From Sistotremastrum niveocremeum HHB9708 (lineage: Eukaryota; Basidiomycota; Agaricomycetes; Sistotremastrales; Sistotremastraceae): 64,000 bases of DNA. Location: the NCBI GenBank assembly GCA_001630475.1, contig KV419403.1, positions 118,109 to 182,108 on the forward strand. The letters are read 5' to 3'. Positions 24,063 to 36,208 of the stretch are shown here, in pieces. Made by a program: the position numbers and the translations under genes. The first letter of the stretch is position 1, and each line of letters starts with the position of its first letter. The notes beneath the pieces were generated by a model. The model searched no databases, was not told the origin of the DNA, and worked only from the letters and a program-made list of their open reading frames with translations.

Positions 24063-24721
24063 GTCTACGAGTGCATGAGAAGAAATTTCAGTGTCAGTAA
24101 GATTGGCACTCGTATTCGTATGTGATTCGATGTCCTTGAACAGTTTGTCGCGCAGGTTTTGACTCTGATTTTAGATCTTACATTTCCTCCCACTGCGTGA
24201 ATCGTTCCCCTATGCCAATATAAGCACGGCATCTTTCTTGCAATTCTCGTTGCTTCTTGGATTGGCTTCTTTCTTGACATGAGGACGATACGAAGCACCT
24301 GAGAGGGTTGAATTCCACGCTTGCCTACTCCGGCTTCTTTGATTTCCGAATCCGCGAATTCGAAGTCACGGAAGCTTTCCGAGTCTGTGAATCTAATTCA
24401 CCCTAAGTCTGCCAATTCTATGTCCTCACCTTCAACTTGTGAAGTCACCAATATCTCCACACCCCATTGACCAAGCGATCACAATTTTGGAACGGAAAGG
24501 CCACATATAAGCACGACGCTGTGACTGGTTATGTTCCCGTAGAAACTATCAACGCGATGGCCAATTGTAGACTAGATCAAAGATTGAAGCCAAGAACGAG
24601 GCCGATGCCGACATGCTAACCCATCTTGACGAGATGTCTCCGAAGTAAAACCAGCCGGCTCGCTATCTACCCTCTTCTGTTTTTCTCTTGGTTCTTCTTG
24701 ATTTCTCTGGTCGGCGGCGCA
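24063..24721. other. Spacer between methyltransferase paralogs 1 and 2
   Basis: 659 bp with the 3' flank of paralog 1 and the promoter of paralog 2. An in-frame ATG at 24626 would add a hydrophobic 32-residue leader (LAIYPLLFFSWFFLISLVGG) to paralog 2, but the other four paralogs start at the equivalent of 24722. Confidence 0.4.
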
Positions 24722-26075
24722 ATGTCACAACAATCAGACTTTCCTGATGATCCTACTGGCAGTGCGGAGCCAGATGGCTACATGCTACCAGCCAATCTAC
24801 GCAAAGAAGATCATGATGTGAGGCTTACATGTACTTCGAGTTCTCGAGCTTCTTATCGTTCAACTTCAATAAATAGAGGCTAAATCTTCAGCATGAAATA
24901 TGGAGAACTCTTTTGAACGGGTTATGCCCGGTTTCTAAAACAGAGCTGGATGATTTACTCAAACCGACGGCGGCAGTTCCTATTCCTGCGGTTCTGGACG
25001 TCGGATGCGGTTCTGGAATATGGTCAGAAGCTGCTCCCCTAGTTAACCCATGTTTGTCTTATCGCTTTAATTGTCTGTGTCGAAAGGTGTCTTGATATGG
25101 CACATGCATATCCGCATGCAAAGGTAGTCGGTTTTGACTTGACACAATGCAGTCCGAGGTTAGCAACTCTGACTATTTTGATTTCTTCTCACATTGGTTA
25201 AAAATGATATCGCAGCACCACGCCGGTGAATTGTAGGCATGTCAATTTATTGGCATACAGCGTTTGCCTTACTGATGTTTGATTAGTTTCGTTCAGGGAA
25301 GCGTCCTCGATGGCTTGGGGCAATTCTACGGAAAATTTGCTTTAGTTCATTGGAGAACGGTTCTCATACACGTGGGTAGAGTCTCTTCGCGAAGACGACT
25401 CCCATGTATTGAGTGTCAATATTCCGACACAGATCGCGCCGGATAAACAGATGTGGGCCATTGACGAGCTTGTGCGATGTCTGCAGCCTGGCAAGCGCCC
25501 TTAGATTGCATGATGATACAACGTCTCATTCAGTCCGAACCAGGAGGGCTACTGATTATCTCGGATTGGGATGAAATATTCGTGGATGAGCACCGCAAAA
25601 GGCTACCAGCGGCCAAAGACGTACCCGATGATGAAGCACCAAGTTCATGGATGGCCCGAATAACGAACGAGATATTCAAGCGCGACGACCCAATGGACAG
25701 CATCCTTCGATTCCAGATCCACAACGCCCTGCAAGGAAACGCTGTCGTTGACAAGGAGTCGTTACGGATGTCCGTGTATCACATTCCAGTTGGATGGGAT
25801 GGCGGTGATATCGAGAATGGAGAGACACTGGGGAAGATGGCCACGATTGATTTCTTGGTGCGTCCTTAATCTTCGAAGGCGCGTTCCACATAATGATATA
25901 AAATTGGCTGCAGGATGTTTCCGCGAGATTCAAGCTGGTCTTTGCGAGTCGCGGTGTACCTGCAAATGTAATTGAGAATTGGGCACATCACTTGGACTCT
26001 GAGATCAGAGGCGAACGTCAGCGTATCATGAGTAGGGTTTATTCAGTTTGGGCTCGCACTGTAACATCAACGTAG
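24722..26075 (+). CDS. SAM-dependent methyltransferase, UMTA-like (paralog 2)
   Basis: Eight exons, 24722-24817, 24877-25022, 25087-25158, 25216-25236, 25287-25371, 25433-25490, 25544-25857 and 25914-26075, give 317 residues. Motif I is VLDVGCGSGIW; VVGFDLTQ, FALVHWRTVLIHV, VRCLQPGGLLIISDWDE and IPVGWDGG follow. Two introns have GC instead of GT at the 5' end: 25237-25286 (GCATGT..TTAG) and 25491-25543 (GCAAGC..CCAG). The first follows an extra 21-nt exon not split out in the relatives. The second sits exactly where the other copies have a GT-AG intron, before GGLLIISDWDE. Function as for paralog 1; substrate unknown. Confidence 0.82.
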
Positions 26076-26420
26076 CCCGAGACTGAATGGCGAGGGACCT
26101 ATTCAAAGGAGGATATGCCGGAAAGTTTATTCATTGACGAGATCGACCATTGGTATGCGACTGCCGCAGCTGGCTGGCTTCACTTCAGCAACCCAAATCG
26201 ACACCGAATGAACCTGGCGCGAGATGAGAGTCGTCTTGTGTAAGATCCAAGAATTGGTGAAGAAAATGACTGTATATATAGCCAGCCCTGGGAATGAGTC
26301 GCAGCCATACTGTAGTCCTGAGACCTACTACTAGCTGGCCGTCGAAGAGCGGACGATGCATGACGCAACGGTTGCAAAGCTGTGCTGACTCATCAGGGAC
26401 GCTCTCTTGTTTCCTCCATC
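26076..26420. other. Intergenic before CRIPT
   Basis: 345 bp. Includes the CRIPT promoter. No other feature was seen. Confidence 0.4.
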
Positions 26421-26888
26421 ATGGTCTGCAAGAAATGTGAGAAGGTACGCATCTCCATCATTACAGGACACCGAGCAGATATACTGAACATAATAATCAG
26501 AAAACCTCCAAACTCGCTGCTCCCGACCCTTTCACGTCCAGCTCGTCGAGCATCAGATCAGGAGAGCGTAAAGTGGGCGAGAACAAGTTGCTGAGCAGGC
26601 CGGGCAGTTCCAAGAATCGGTATCAGGTGCGTCAGTTATATTCGTAAACTCTCAGATCACAGCTCTGACACCATCTCTTCATCTAGCCTTATCAGAATAA
26701 GTGCAAAGACTGCAAATCGACCGTCACTCAGAACAATGCCAAATACTGTCATGGTACGTGTGAGAAATCTGGATCCATGACACTTGTTCACCTTGTACCA
26801 TCCAGGTTGTGCTTATAAGAAAGGGTTATGCTCGATGTGTGGCAAGCAGATCCTCGATACGACCGGTTACGTGATGTCAAGCAAATAG
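26421..26888 (+). CDS. CRIPT: CRIPT family zinc-binding protein
   Basis: Four exons, 26421-26444, 26501-26626, 26687-26753 and 26806-26888, give 99 residues, close to the 101 of the human protein. The family signature is complete: MVCKKCEKK at the start, GERKVGENKLLS, then four CxxC-type pairs in NKCKDCKS, CHGCAYKKGLC and CSMCGKQILDT. CRIPT was named for binding PDZ domains in animals. Its conserved role across eukaryotes is linked to the minor/major spliceosome. The first coding exon is only 24 nt. It is followed 451 bp later by DNMT5 on the same strand. Confidence 0.95.
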
Positions 26889-27339
26889 GCTGCTTCATGG
26901 GTCACTTCGAAGCGTGACCATGATCCGATCAGCGTTCACCGCCATCTACCAAAGGTCCTAATCTCATGATCGATATACCATCACCTGCAAAGCTCCCTCG
27001 CACGCAAAATGATGCACGACAGGGGCGCCGTTGACGCTGCTGGATTCATAATGTGGCATCGTTCGTCTGGCTTTCCTTTGGCTCCTATCGTTTCTTCTTC
27101 GTCATATATAGCGATGTATCCTTAGATCTTTCTATCCTTCCTCATGTACTGCGTCGTTCGACTGGTGTCGAAATACATTTCTTTGACCAAGACCATGGTT
27201 CCCTAATCGGTATTTCCGATCCCGAATGGCGCAGCGTGACGTTACCAATAACGCGTTGTAACGCGCTTTGCAAAGGACGGCGAACTGACGGCCAGGACGC
27301 GCCCCTTTCCCTCCTCCCCACATCTTATCCTCCTTCAGA
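26889..27339. other. Intergenic, DNMT5 upstream region
   Basis: 451 bp between the CRIPT stop and the DNMT5 start. The last 40 bases before the start are C/T-rich (CCCCTTTCCCTCCTCCCC), as is common upstream of fungal start sites. No other gene is seen. Confidence 0.4.
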
Positions 27340-30300
27340 ATGGTCGCGTCGGCGACTAAGAAACTAGGGAAAACACAGTCCCGCCTCACCGGTTTCGTGA
27401 CTGGCGCAAAATCGAAACCCAAGGAGGAAGTGGATAGTGATGAAGACAACGTCGATTTCAACGCCAAACTCAAGGGCTCACCAGAGGAATCCAGTCTGCC
27501 TCCCATCAATGACCTCCAAGCCATCTTCTTCGACCTCATCTCCCGCCTCCCAAAAATCAAAGCCGTCGCTGACCATGTGAAGGGACGGAAGCTTCGCGTC
27601 GCGACGATGTGTTCTGGCACCGAATCTCCACTGTTGGCGTTAGGCCTCAGCTGCAGAGCGATCAAGGAACAGTATGGCATCGATCTAGAGATCGAGCATG
27701 TATTCTCGTGTGAGATCGAGCCCTTCAAGCAAGCCTACATCGAGAGGAACTTCCGTCCGCCTATTCTTTTCCGGGATGTCTGCGAATTAGGTCAAGGACA
27801 AGCGTGCGTTCTGCATTGCATTTTTTCCCTTTACTGAGACTGACTTTCTGATAGTACCACTGCCTATGGCGCACTCGTCGATGTCCCGGGCGATGTGGAT
27901 ATCCTAATCGCAGGAACCTCGTGTGTCGATTACTCCAATCTCAATAACGAAAAACAAACCATCGAAGCGAACGGAGAGTCAGGCAGAACATTCCGCGGAA
28001 TGATGAGTTGGGTCGAAAACCACAGACCCCCCATTGTCATCCTCGAGAATGTTTGCAGCGCTCCCTGGAACAACATCGCAGGTTATTTCAAGGATAAGGA
28101 CTACTCAGCAGACCACATGCGCGTGGACACCAAGAATTATTATATTCCTCATACGCGGACTCGTGGATATCTCATCGCCGTCGACAAGAAGAATAGCTCC
28201 ATTCCTCAGAAATGGAAAACGATGCTCAAGGAGTTGGAGCGGGGTGCGAGCTCCACGCTCGACGCGTTCCTCCTGCCCTCGGATGACCCGCGTATTCATG
28301 AAGCGAGAGAAAAGTTGGTCCAGGAAACCAGGAATGCTGGAGATCGACGCGCTGGACGATATGATTGGACGCGTTGTGAGAATCGCCATCAAAGGGCTCG
28401 TCTCGAAGAGCAGCTTGGCAATAAGCGTCCCCTGACGGCCTGGGAGGATGGAGGTACATGTCACATGTTGGATTTCACTTGGGCCGACTGGGGGACGATG
28501 CAGGTCGAACGAGTTTGGGATCTCATGGATATTACGACTCTTCGATTCGCCGTTCAAGGTGTCGATCCGGCGTACAAGACGTAAGTCCTCAAGTGCCTTC
28601 AAATTGCCACCATCTAACAATCTCCCTTAGTCACGTGTGGAATCTCTCGCAAAACGTTGATCGTACCACTGGCTCAAGCAGAGTCGGAATTTGCCCCTGT
28701 CTTACTCCTTCGATGATCCCTTACGTCACGAACCGTGGTGGACCCATGGTTGGCGTAGAGGCTTTGGGAATGCAAGGTCTGCCTGTCGAGGAGCTGCTTC
28801 TCACGAGAGAAACGGAAGATCAGTTGGCTGATCTCGCTGGCAATGCTATGAGCACCACCGTCGTCGGCACCGGCATCCTTGCCGCCCTCATAGTCGCGAT
28901 GGAATTGCTGTCTCCCGGTCCTGGTGACGGTGCATCGAAGGATGCTTCTGGGGATATCACGATGGCAGACGGAGACGAGGATGCCGCTGGATCCAATAAG
29001 ACTCCTTCAGACATTCCTGTGGAAGAACGTGTCTCGGGGGATGAACTTCTCACTAGCAAGCCTCTCGATCTGACGACAGTCAGTACTGCGGAGTCCTTCG
29101 ACGATTTACGCCTCGCTGCTGCACGTAGTATCCGTCTGTGTGACTGTGAGGGGCGAACTCAGATGACGACTCGACCCATCAAGCAGTGTAAAGAATGCGG
29201 CCATACGGCGTGCAAGAAGTGCGGTGGCCGTCCTGAGCACGACGCAGTGGAGCTTGTTTTCAACGAGGATAACGCTCGAATCACTCCCGCGACATTCGCG
29301 AAACGAGTGAAAGCCGCTTTACCCATGATCGTGTCCCTGACAGACATCTCGGAAGAACATCTGGAGAGTCTGAGACCGTCCGAGTATGATGGGAAGAACA
29401 ACACTCGTTGGCGGTTGTGGAAAGAAGCAGTCGTACGAGCTTCGCGGGAAGAGCTTCGCTTCCGAGAGCTTAAACGTCAGGAAATTTGGGTTGCCACTTA
29501 TTCCTCCTCTGCCGCACTCCTCGAATTATCCTTGTGGCCATCTCCCGGTGTTCCAGAATGGAGATTATTTGCCAAGCCCCTGGATAGTGAACCGGCGAAC
29601 AGCGACGTGCGAAAGCTCCTTGCTCACCCAGTTGCGAGGCTTAAATGCGAACACGGCGACTTCTTGAGTGGAACTTGGTCCCTCGCTATGCCTTTTACCG
29701 ACTCGGCCGTGGTGTCGATTGAGGGGATTATGCCGATGGTCCCATCTTTTGAGATGCGCATGGGACTGCAAGCGCCCGAGTTGAAGGATAGGCAGGTCTT
29801 CTCTCAGATTCAGGTGAGACTCGAGAATCAAGATGACTTGAAAAAGCTGGACGCGGACATCTCGGGCACGTATCAATTGCTCGAAAAGTGCGGGACGGCG
29901 ATGGGCGCATTGCACAAGAGAAAGTCTGACACCTCGGGCTTACCCATGTTCTTCTTCTTGGATCCGACGCGAACAGGAAAACCAGAGGATGATCCATTCG
30001 TCTTCTCGAAAGACAAGCGCCGCTTGGAGTTCGGCGAGACTCGTGATGTCGTTGCGAAGTTGGATGCGCAATGGCGGCAGTCATCTCCTGTGGCGGCCGT
30101 TGAAGACCCGTCACAGTTGTCTGTTAGCATCCACACCACTTGTGTTTGGGTGCCGGATTCGGGAATTCATCTATCTGTAAGTGACTCATGTTCCACTTAG
30201 AAACGGTTTGGACTGATACTTGGCCAGTCTGCTCCATGCGAAGTTCCTTTCTTCGCGACTCCTTCCGGCCGTCTCCAAGCACGAACAGCCGTTAATGCTT

Positions 30301-33300
30301 GTCAGAGTGCAAATGCGATGCTTGTGTGTAATGTCCAATTACAAGGTCCCGTCGGTCCGGAGTGGCCCCACGATAAATGGGTAGAGATCGACAAAATTCA
30401 TCAACGCAGTGTGTTCAAGTCGTTGACTTGGCTCACCGAACGGATCAGGACGATGGATGATCTTGTCGATCAATGGACTGACTGCGAATTACCTGGTGAT
30501 TTCTCGAACTGTGAGAGATGCGCTCCTGCATCTCCTGCTGTGCTGTGGGTCCGGAGCGGAAAGTCCATGAAAGGTCTCGAGGATCCCCAAGAAGCTTCGC
30601 GTTATGAGCACGCTTTGAAGCACAGACCGTCGCCATTTGTCACTTTGTTGAATTATGACAGCAGTAACAATCTAGGGATGGTCCGGATCGGAGTGAATAT
30701 TACATCACTCGTCCACCGAGCAGTCTCTCGCCTTCCTGCAACGAATTCGAAGGAGGACATCTCGGTCTCTTGGAAATTGAGTACCGACTTCACGCCACAG
30801 GTCTTTATCGATCTTCCTAAGTACGAGCTGAAGAGCAATCGGCCAGACCCCTTACATGCTCAGCCCCCTCATTTCAAGAAGAAAATGGGTCTTCGGCCCG
30901 AGCAGCTCCGATCTCTGCATTGGATGATTCATCAGGAATCTCTTGATGCGCCGCCCTTCGTCGAGGAAGAGATATCCGAAGCTATTTTAGACATCCTCGG
31001 TTGGAGAGCTCAGGGCCGTGCTCAAAGGCCGATACGAGTTCGTGGTGGGGTTCTGGCTGACCAGGTTGGATACGGAAAGACCGCCATTACTCTCGGCCTC
31101 ATCGACTGCAACGAAGATACGACGAAATCGAAGAAGAAGGCGTTTCCTGGTTTTATCCCTGTCAAGGCTACGCTTGTCGTGGTTCCGTCACATCTGTCAG
31201 GGCAATGGGCGAACGAAATCAAGAAATTCACTGGTGATCATTTTAATGTGGTCGTGATCCATACCGCAACCCAGATCAATCAAGTCACGATCGAAAAGAT
31301 TCAGGACGCTGACATTGTCATCGTGGCTTCTAGTCTGTTCCGCTCCGACGTTTATTTGTCTAATCTCCAGGACTTCGCTGGCAGCGAATCTCTCCCCAAC
31401 GCAGAGGGCAGATTCTTCACTGCTAAACTAGAAGAAGCCCACAAGTCGTTGCGTACCCAGGTCGAACTCTTATATAGCGAGGGTGCCACAGCGGTATCAA
31501 CAGCGATCAAGACGGCCAGTAAAGAAAGTGAGAATTGAGATGGCTATCGTCCCTGAACCGTCACTCACATTCTTGTTTTAGACGCTGAAGCAGCTCACAA
31601 AGCTTTCGTGCAAACAAAGCGACTCAAAGGGAAAGCTTACCGGGAGCTCGCCGATGCCTTGCCTAAAGTCTCTAAAGCTAGTACTGCGAAGCCAAAGCCC
31701 CAAAAATCTAGCATGATTATGGAGGTTGTCATCGAGGGACCGGAATCGAGGGCAAATGCCACCACGTCCGACAAACGCGCTGCTCAAGGTGTTCAGCCAA
31801 AGGGGCGACCCGCTCGAACGGCCACTTATAGCAAAAAGCGGAAATCGATTGTCATTTCAGACTCGGACGAGACCGAGCACAGCGACTTCAGTGCCTTTGA
31901 AGCTGACGACGCTTCTGACTCGCCGGATGGAGAGGTCTCTGATGCTTCAGCGTCTGAAGATGAGCCTACCGTCAAATCAAAGGGGAAGACCAAAGGCGCC
32001 TTGAAAAAGCCAAAAGCATCTTCTGACAAGTCTGCCCAATCCACCGACGTCGACGAGATGTCTGTCGATGAGGCCCCCACGAAGTCCAAAAATTCTCTGA
32101 AGAGGCGCCAGAGCGAAATGTCGACCTCCGATGTGGACGAAGATGAGGATGAGGAGGATGAGGACGAAGATCAACCCCGGAAAAAGAAGGCCAAGACTGA
32201 GAAAGTCACTAAACCGAAAATACGCCGTGCGGATAGTGATCCATGGAAGCTAGGCAGCAAGGCCGTCCGGGATGATATTACACAGATGCATGCACCTCCA
32301 TTGGAGATGTTCCACTTCCATCGGCTTGTTATTGACGAATATACTTACATGGAGGGCAAGATTCTCTCAGTCGTGAATCATCTCGCGGCTTCATGTCGAT
32401 GGATTCTTTCTGGAACGCCTCCCACTCATGACTTTGCTGCAGTGAAGACCATAGCTGCATTTTTGGGTATTCATCTTGGAGTTGACGACGATGGCGAAGT
32501 TCAAGCGGCTCAACTTAAGAAACGTCGTCGCGATCAAACGGGTAGGCTCGCTCCCTGTCTTTTGTCCATTTGTTCCTGAGCTTTGGTCTCTAGCCGCGGA
32601 AAAGTTCCATTCTTTCCGCGAAGTTCGTAGCCTCGAATGGCATGCACATCGCCATACAGTAGGACAAGCTTTCTTGGACCAGTTTGTGCGCCAGGTAAGC
32701 CTGAGTATAGTCATGCGATGCAACGCGTTCTGACTGCTCGTATTGCAGAATATCGCGGAAATTGAAGAGATCCCCTTCGTTGAGAAATTGAAAGACATTG
32801 TCCTACCCGCCGCGGAGCGTGCCATTTACCTGGAGCTGGAGCATCATCTGAGAGCCCTCGACATGACGATCAAACGGACTAAGAAATCAGAGAGCGACCG
32901 AGAGAAGCGTTTGAACGACTCGCTGGGAGATAGCAAGTGAGCCCATTGACTGCATCTGGCCCCGTGCATCACTAATGTCTGGTTTACCTCCAGTTCCGCC
33001 GAAGAAGCCTTGCTCAAACGCTGCTCTCACTTCGACCTCCAAACGACAAAGGAAAACGCGATGAAAGCATGTGACGCTATTGTTGCCGAACGGGGTCGTC
33101 AACTGGAACTTTGCAAGGAAGATCTAGTTGCGAAGTTGAAGAAATCGGTCAAAGATGAGGATCAAATTAAACGAGCAGCTCACGGCGCCCCTCTTGAAAC
33201 TAGTCTTTTCAAAGAATTCGTCAACGTTAACGTTCACGAGAGCCCTGACGACGCCGATGCGACATCGATCATTAAGAAGCTATTCGAGGAGGCCGACGTC

Positions 33301-34371
33301 AAGATTCCCGCGGTTCCACTGAAAAATTCGAATGTCACTAACCGGGCAACCTCTGATGTCAAGAAGTCCGCCAAAGGCAAAGGGAAAGCGGATGATGGTC
33401 TTTCGACGAAAGTGAAGGACATGATATGGGACCACAGGGAACAGACACATGAATTGCGGAAGCTGGTCAAAGAACTTGTGGCACGCGTCCGCTCGTTGCG
33501 CTATTTCACTCTCGTTCGAGATCTACAAAAACAAGCAGATATCCCGATCAACATCGATTGCCCTGCATGTGGGAAGAAGGGGCTTCCGATCACTGATATC
33601 TCTCTTCTATCGACATGTGGGCATGCGGGCTGCAGCAAATGTGTCAAGGACTTTGCTAGCGAGGACGTGTGTGTATACGCACCTTCGGGTCAATGCAAGG
33701 CACTTGGTCGTACTTCGAGTATAATCCCAGGTTCCAGTCTGGGAGTCGACGACGAAGAGCGGGATGGTCGGGGACGTCATTTCGGTTTGAAACTCGAAAG
33801 AATCATGGATTTGATCAAGTATGTACCTCGTTCTTGCAACGCGGCTTCGTCTGACGGTTTCATTGATAGAAATAAGATCCCTTCAGACGAGCGTGTTCTT
33901 GTTTTCATCCAGTTCGACGATCTCGCGAAGAAGGTAGCCGAGGCTTTCGAAGTGAACAAGATTAAGTTCCTCCGGATTAAAGGGACTGCTTCACAGAAAA
34001 GCAAAACACTCGAACAATTCCAAAATGATTCTCCAGAACGCGTCCTCCTTCTCCGAGTGACTGATGAAAGTGCGGCCGGAGCGTAAGTCATCCATATTTG
34101 AGGTCCAGGCTCATGCTAAAAACAGAACAGTAATCTTACCGGCGCTAACCATGCTATCTTTATTTCTCCTCTCTTGACAACGACTCAAGAAATCTACGAC
34201 GCTTGTGAAACACAAGCGATCGGTCGTCTACGTCGCTATGGTCAACTCAAGGAGGTCAAAATCTATCGCTTCTTATCTTTGGATACTATTGATGTAGAGA
34301 TCTATGAGAAGAGGGCGGGTAAAAAGGTGATCGACGAGAAGGTGATCGACAAAAAGGTGCCCGCCTCTTAA
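27340..34371 (+). CDS. DNMT5: DNMT5-type DNA cytosine-5 methyltransferase with RING and SNF2 domains
   Basis: Ten exons end at 27803, 28580, 30176, 31527, 32541, 32694, 32936, 33818, 34082 and 34371, giving 2187 residues. Methyltransferase: motif I VATMCSGTESPLLAL (about 86-100), catalytic Cys in GTSCVDYSNLNN (about 178) in place of the usual PC motif, and ENV (about 219-221). A Cys cluster follows (CDCEGRTQ, CKECGHTACKKCGG). SNF2 part: GVLADQVGYGKT (about 1185), LVVVPSHLSGQW, VIDEYTY (about 1595), WILSGTPP. RING: CPACGKKG..STCGHAGCSKC (about 1950). Helicase end: QAIGRLRRYGQ (about 2136). In Cryptococcus, DNMT5 is an ATP-dependent maintenance enzyme for hemimethylated CG. This copy lacks the N-terminal chromodomain described there. 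A highly acidic insertion (about 1380-1560) splits the ATPase. Nuclear, complete. Confidence 0.95.
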
Positions 34372-34626
34372 TTTATGCTATGTAATCTGTACCTCTGTGG
34401 ACGCCTACTCTCCTGTTGTTTGGATTTGCGACTTATCTCTCCATTTCTTGTTAATGTCACTGAATCTATCCATAATTTATAATCTTAATTGTAAATAGGT
34501 TGTATCACTGTTTCCGAATAAACTTCTTGTCGTGTACCTCCTACCTGCATCTAGAAGTATATAATCTCCTACTTTATAGCGCTGGCATTAAATCTATAGC
34601 ACATGCTTCTATAGCTCAAATCCTTT

Positions 34627-35988
34627 CTACCAAAAGTCCGACCAAGGCACCATGTGTGGTCCATTCCAGGCCTCAGAGGACCCCGCTCGGATGAGATCCT
34701 GCTCCTGAACAAGTCGCAACTCTCTCCCTCTCATCCTCTTCACTTTTCTAGTAGGATCGACTCCATCCAGTTCATCGTCTGTCTCAGTGCGCTCATCCTC
34801 AGGGAGCGCAAGAGCATGCTTTTGTGTGGCGACGAGAATAGCATGAAGGGTAGATAAAGCTATTGAAGATGCTTTTGATAAAGGGTTTTGTGAATCCGCA
34901 AGTTGCGGACGATCGGGGCGGTAGTGTGCCAGGACCAAGGCCGAAAAGAGATCGCCGACGCCAGAAAAATAGCCAGGAATGCGGCGAACCAGGAGAGCAT
35001 GGACGTCTGATGGTGTTGGGTCGTCTGAAGATGTCCGACGAGATGAAGTTATGGAGAGGAGAGCGTCTTCAGCGTATACTACTCCCGGCGTGTGGTCGTC
35101 GGACAGGATTGAGGCTTGGATAGGTTCGGGGATGGATGAAAGCAGAGCATGTGTCACCGGGACTGAGCTAATAACGACGTTGGGTACATTGAATTTAACA
35201 TGTAGTTCCCTGATGGCATTTTGGAACGATGAAAGGTCTGATAGGACTATGCCGGTAAGCAACCTATGTATGTTGTTGCTTAGTGAGGGTGAGGCAAGAA
35301 GATGGTGACACTGACTCTACTTCAAAGTAGTTGGGGGTGATGATATCCGCAAGAGGAAGCATACTTCTATAAATCGGGACAACTTCTGGGGCAACGTAGA
35401 TCTTGCCGCCATCTCCCATGACCGCTAAAGCGGATTGGGATCGGAATATCAGTGAAATGGATCTGGAAAAACTGCTTAGATCACATACGATCCAAGAGAT
35501 AGATCATGCCTGGATTCTCCGACCGAAGCTTCTGTGCTCTTTCTGCGATGACGGCCAAGGCGTCAGGACCGGCTACATAGCCTGTCACGCGATGAGCTTC
35601 TGGGCAAGAATAAAGGTACCCGAACACGTACCTGTAAGTAGCCGTTGCGGTCTAAGCATTCCATTAGATGACAGATGCCGTAGAATAGTATTCAGTTCAT
35701 CTGCTGTCGTCTTGCTGCCTCCAAATCTGCCGTATCCTAACAATATTGCCGGTCAGGACCCTGTGGCTCGCATGTGCACAAGATCGATGAACCTGAGTGA
35801 TTGGAGAAGTGTACAGTATTGATCGCCTGTTCCATAATCAAAGTTAGCTACTGCATCAATTGTCCTATAAATCGTACTCTTACATCTACATCGAAACCCA
35901 GGAGCTGCAAAGGGAAGATGGCCGCCTTTCCACCAACATAACCATGGACGACATGAGATTGAATGCTTAGGACGCGTGCATCGGTCAT
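34627..35988 (-). CDS. Pyridoxal kinase
   Basis: Six exons, 35988-35884, 35826-35793, 35736-35632, 35581-35489, 35424-35316 and 35263-34627, give 360 residues. It phosphorylates pyridoxal and related B6 vitamers to the active cofactor in the cytosol. Family markers: [30 protein letters not shown] at the start (split here only in description), [50 protein letters not shown], and the catalytic [13 protein letters not shown]. The second exon is a 34-nt micro-exon, and the fifth intron uses the weaker donor GTCAGT, fixed by the frame. A longer start at 36072 is possible but adds no family sequence. Convergent with DNMT5 and divergent from the START gene by 220 bp. Confidence 0.93.
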
Positions 35989-36208
35989 GTTGAGCCACGG
36001 TAAAGCTTGGGAAGAAGAGCTAGGTAGACCCAGATAGCAAAGAGCTTGAGGAAAGAGGCCGAGGGGAGTCACCCGCAGAGATATTTGACTTACTAATTTT
36101 GGAAATTCCGGTCTTCTACTATGATTTCAATGTCCGATCAGCCCGCCTGCGGCGACTATATGGCACGATCTTCCCTTGCCACAGTCTTGTCATAGTTAGC
36201 AGACTGCT
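35989..36208. promoter_or_regulatory. Shared promoter region of pyridoxal kinase and the START protein
   Basis: 220 bp separate the divergent start codons, so both promoters share it. No TATA box at a convincing distance. Regulation cannot be told from the sequence. Confidence 0.4.

Noticed and set aside
27132-27728. 198-residue open frame on the minus strand
   Set aside because: It is antisense to the first DNMT5 exon, whose methyltransferase motif is unmistakable.
27340-34371. Two neighbouring genes, a DNA methyltransferase and a RAD5-like helicase
   Set aside because: Frame is continuous through ten exons, and the order methyltransferase, RING, SNF2 is the known DNMT5 architecture.
34627-35262. 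Separate gene starting at 35262
   Set aside because: The apparent start is not an ATG; it is the last exon of pyridoxal kinase, joined through donor GTCAGT.
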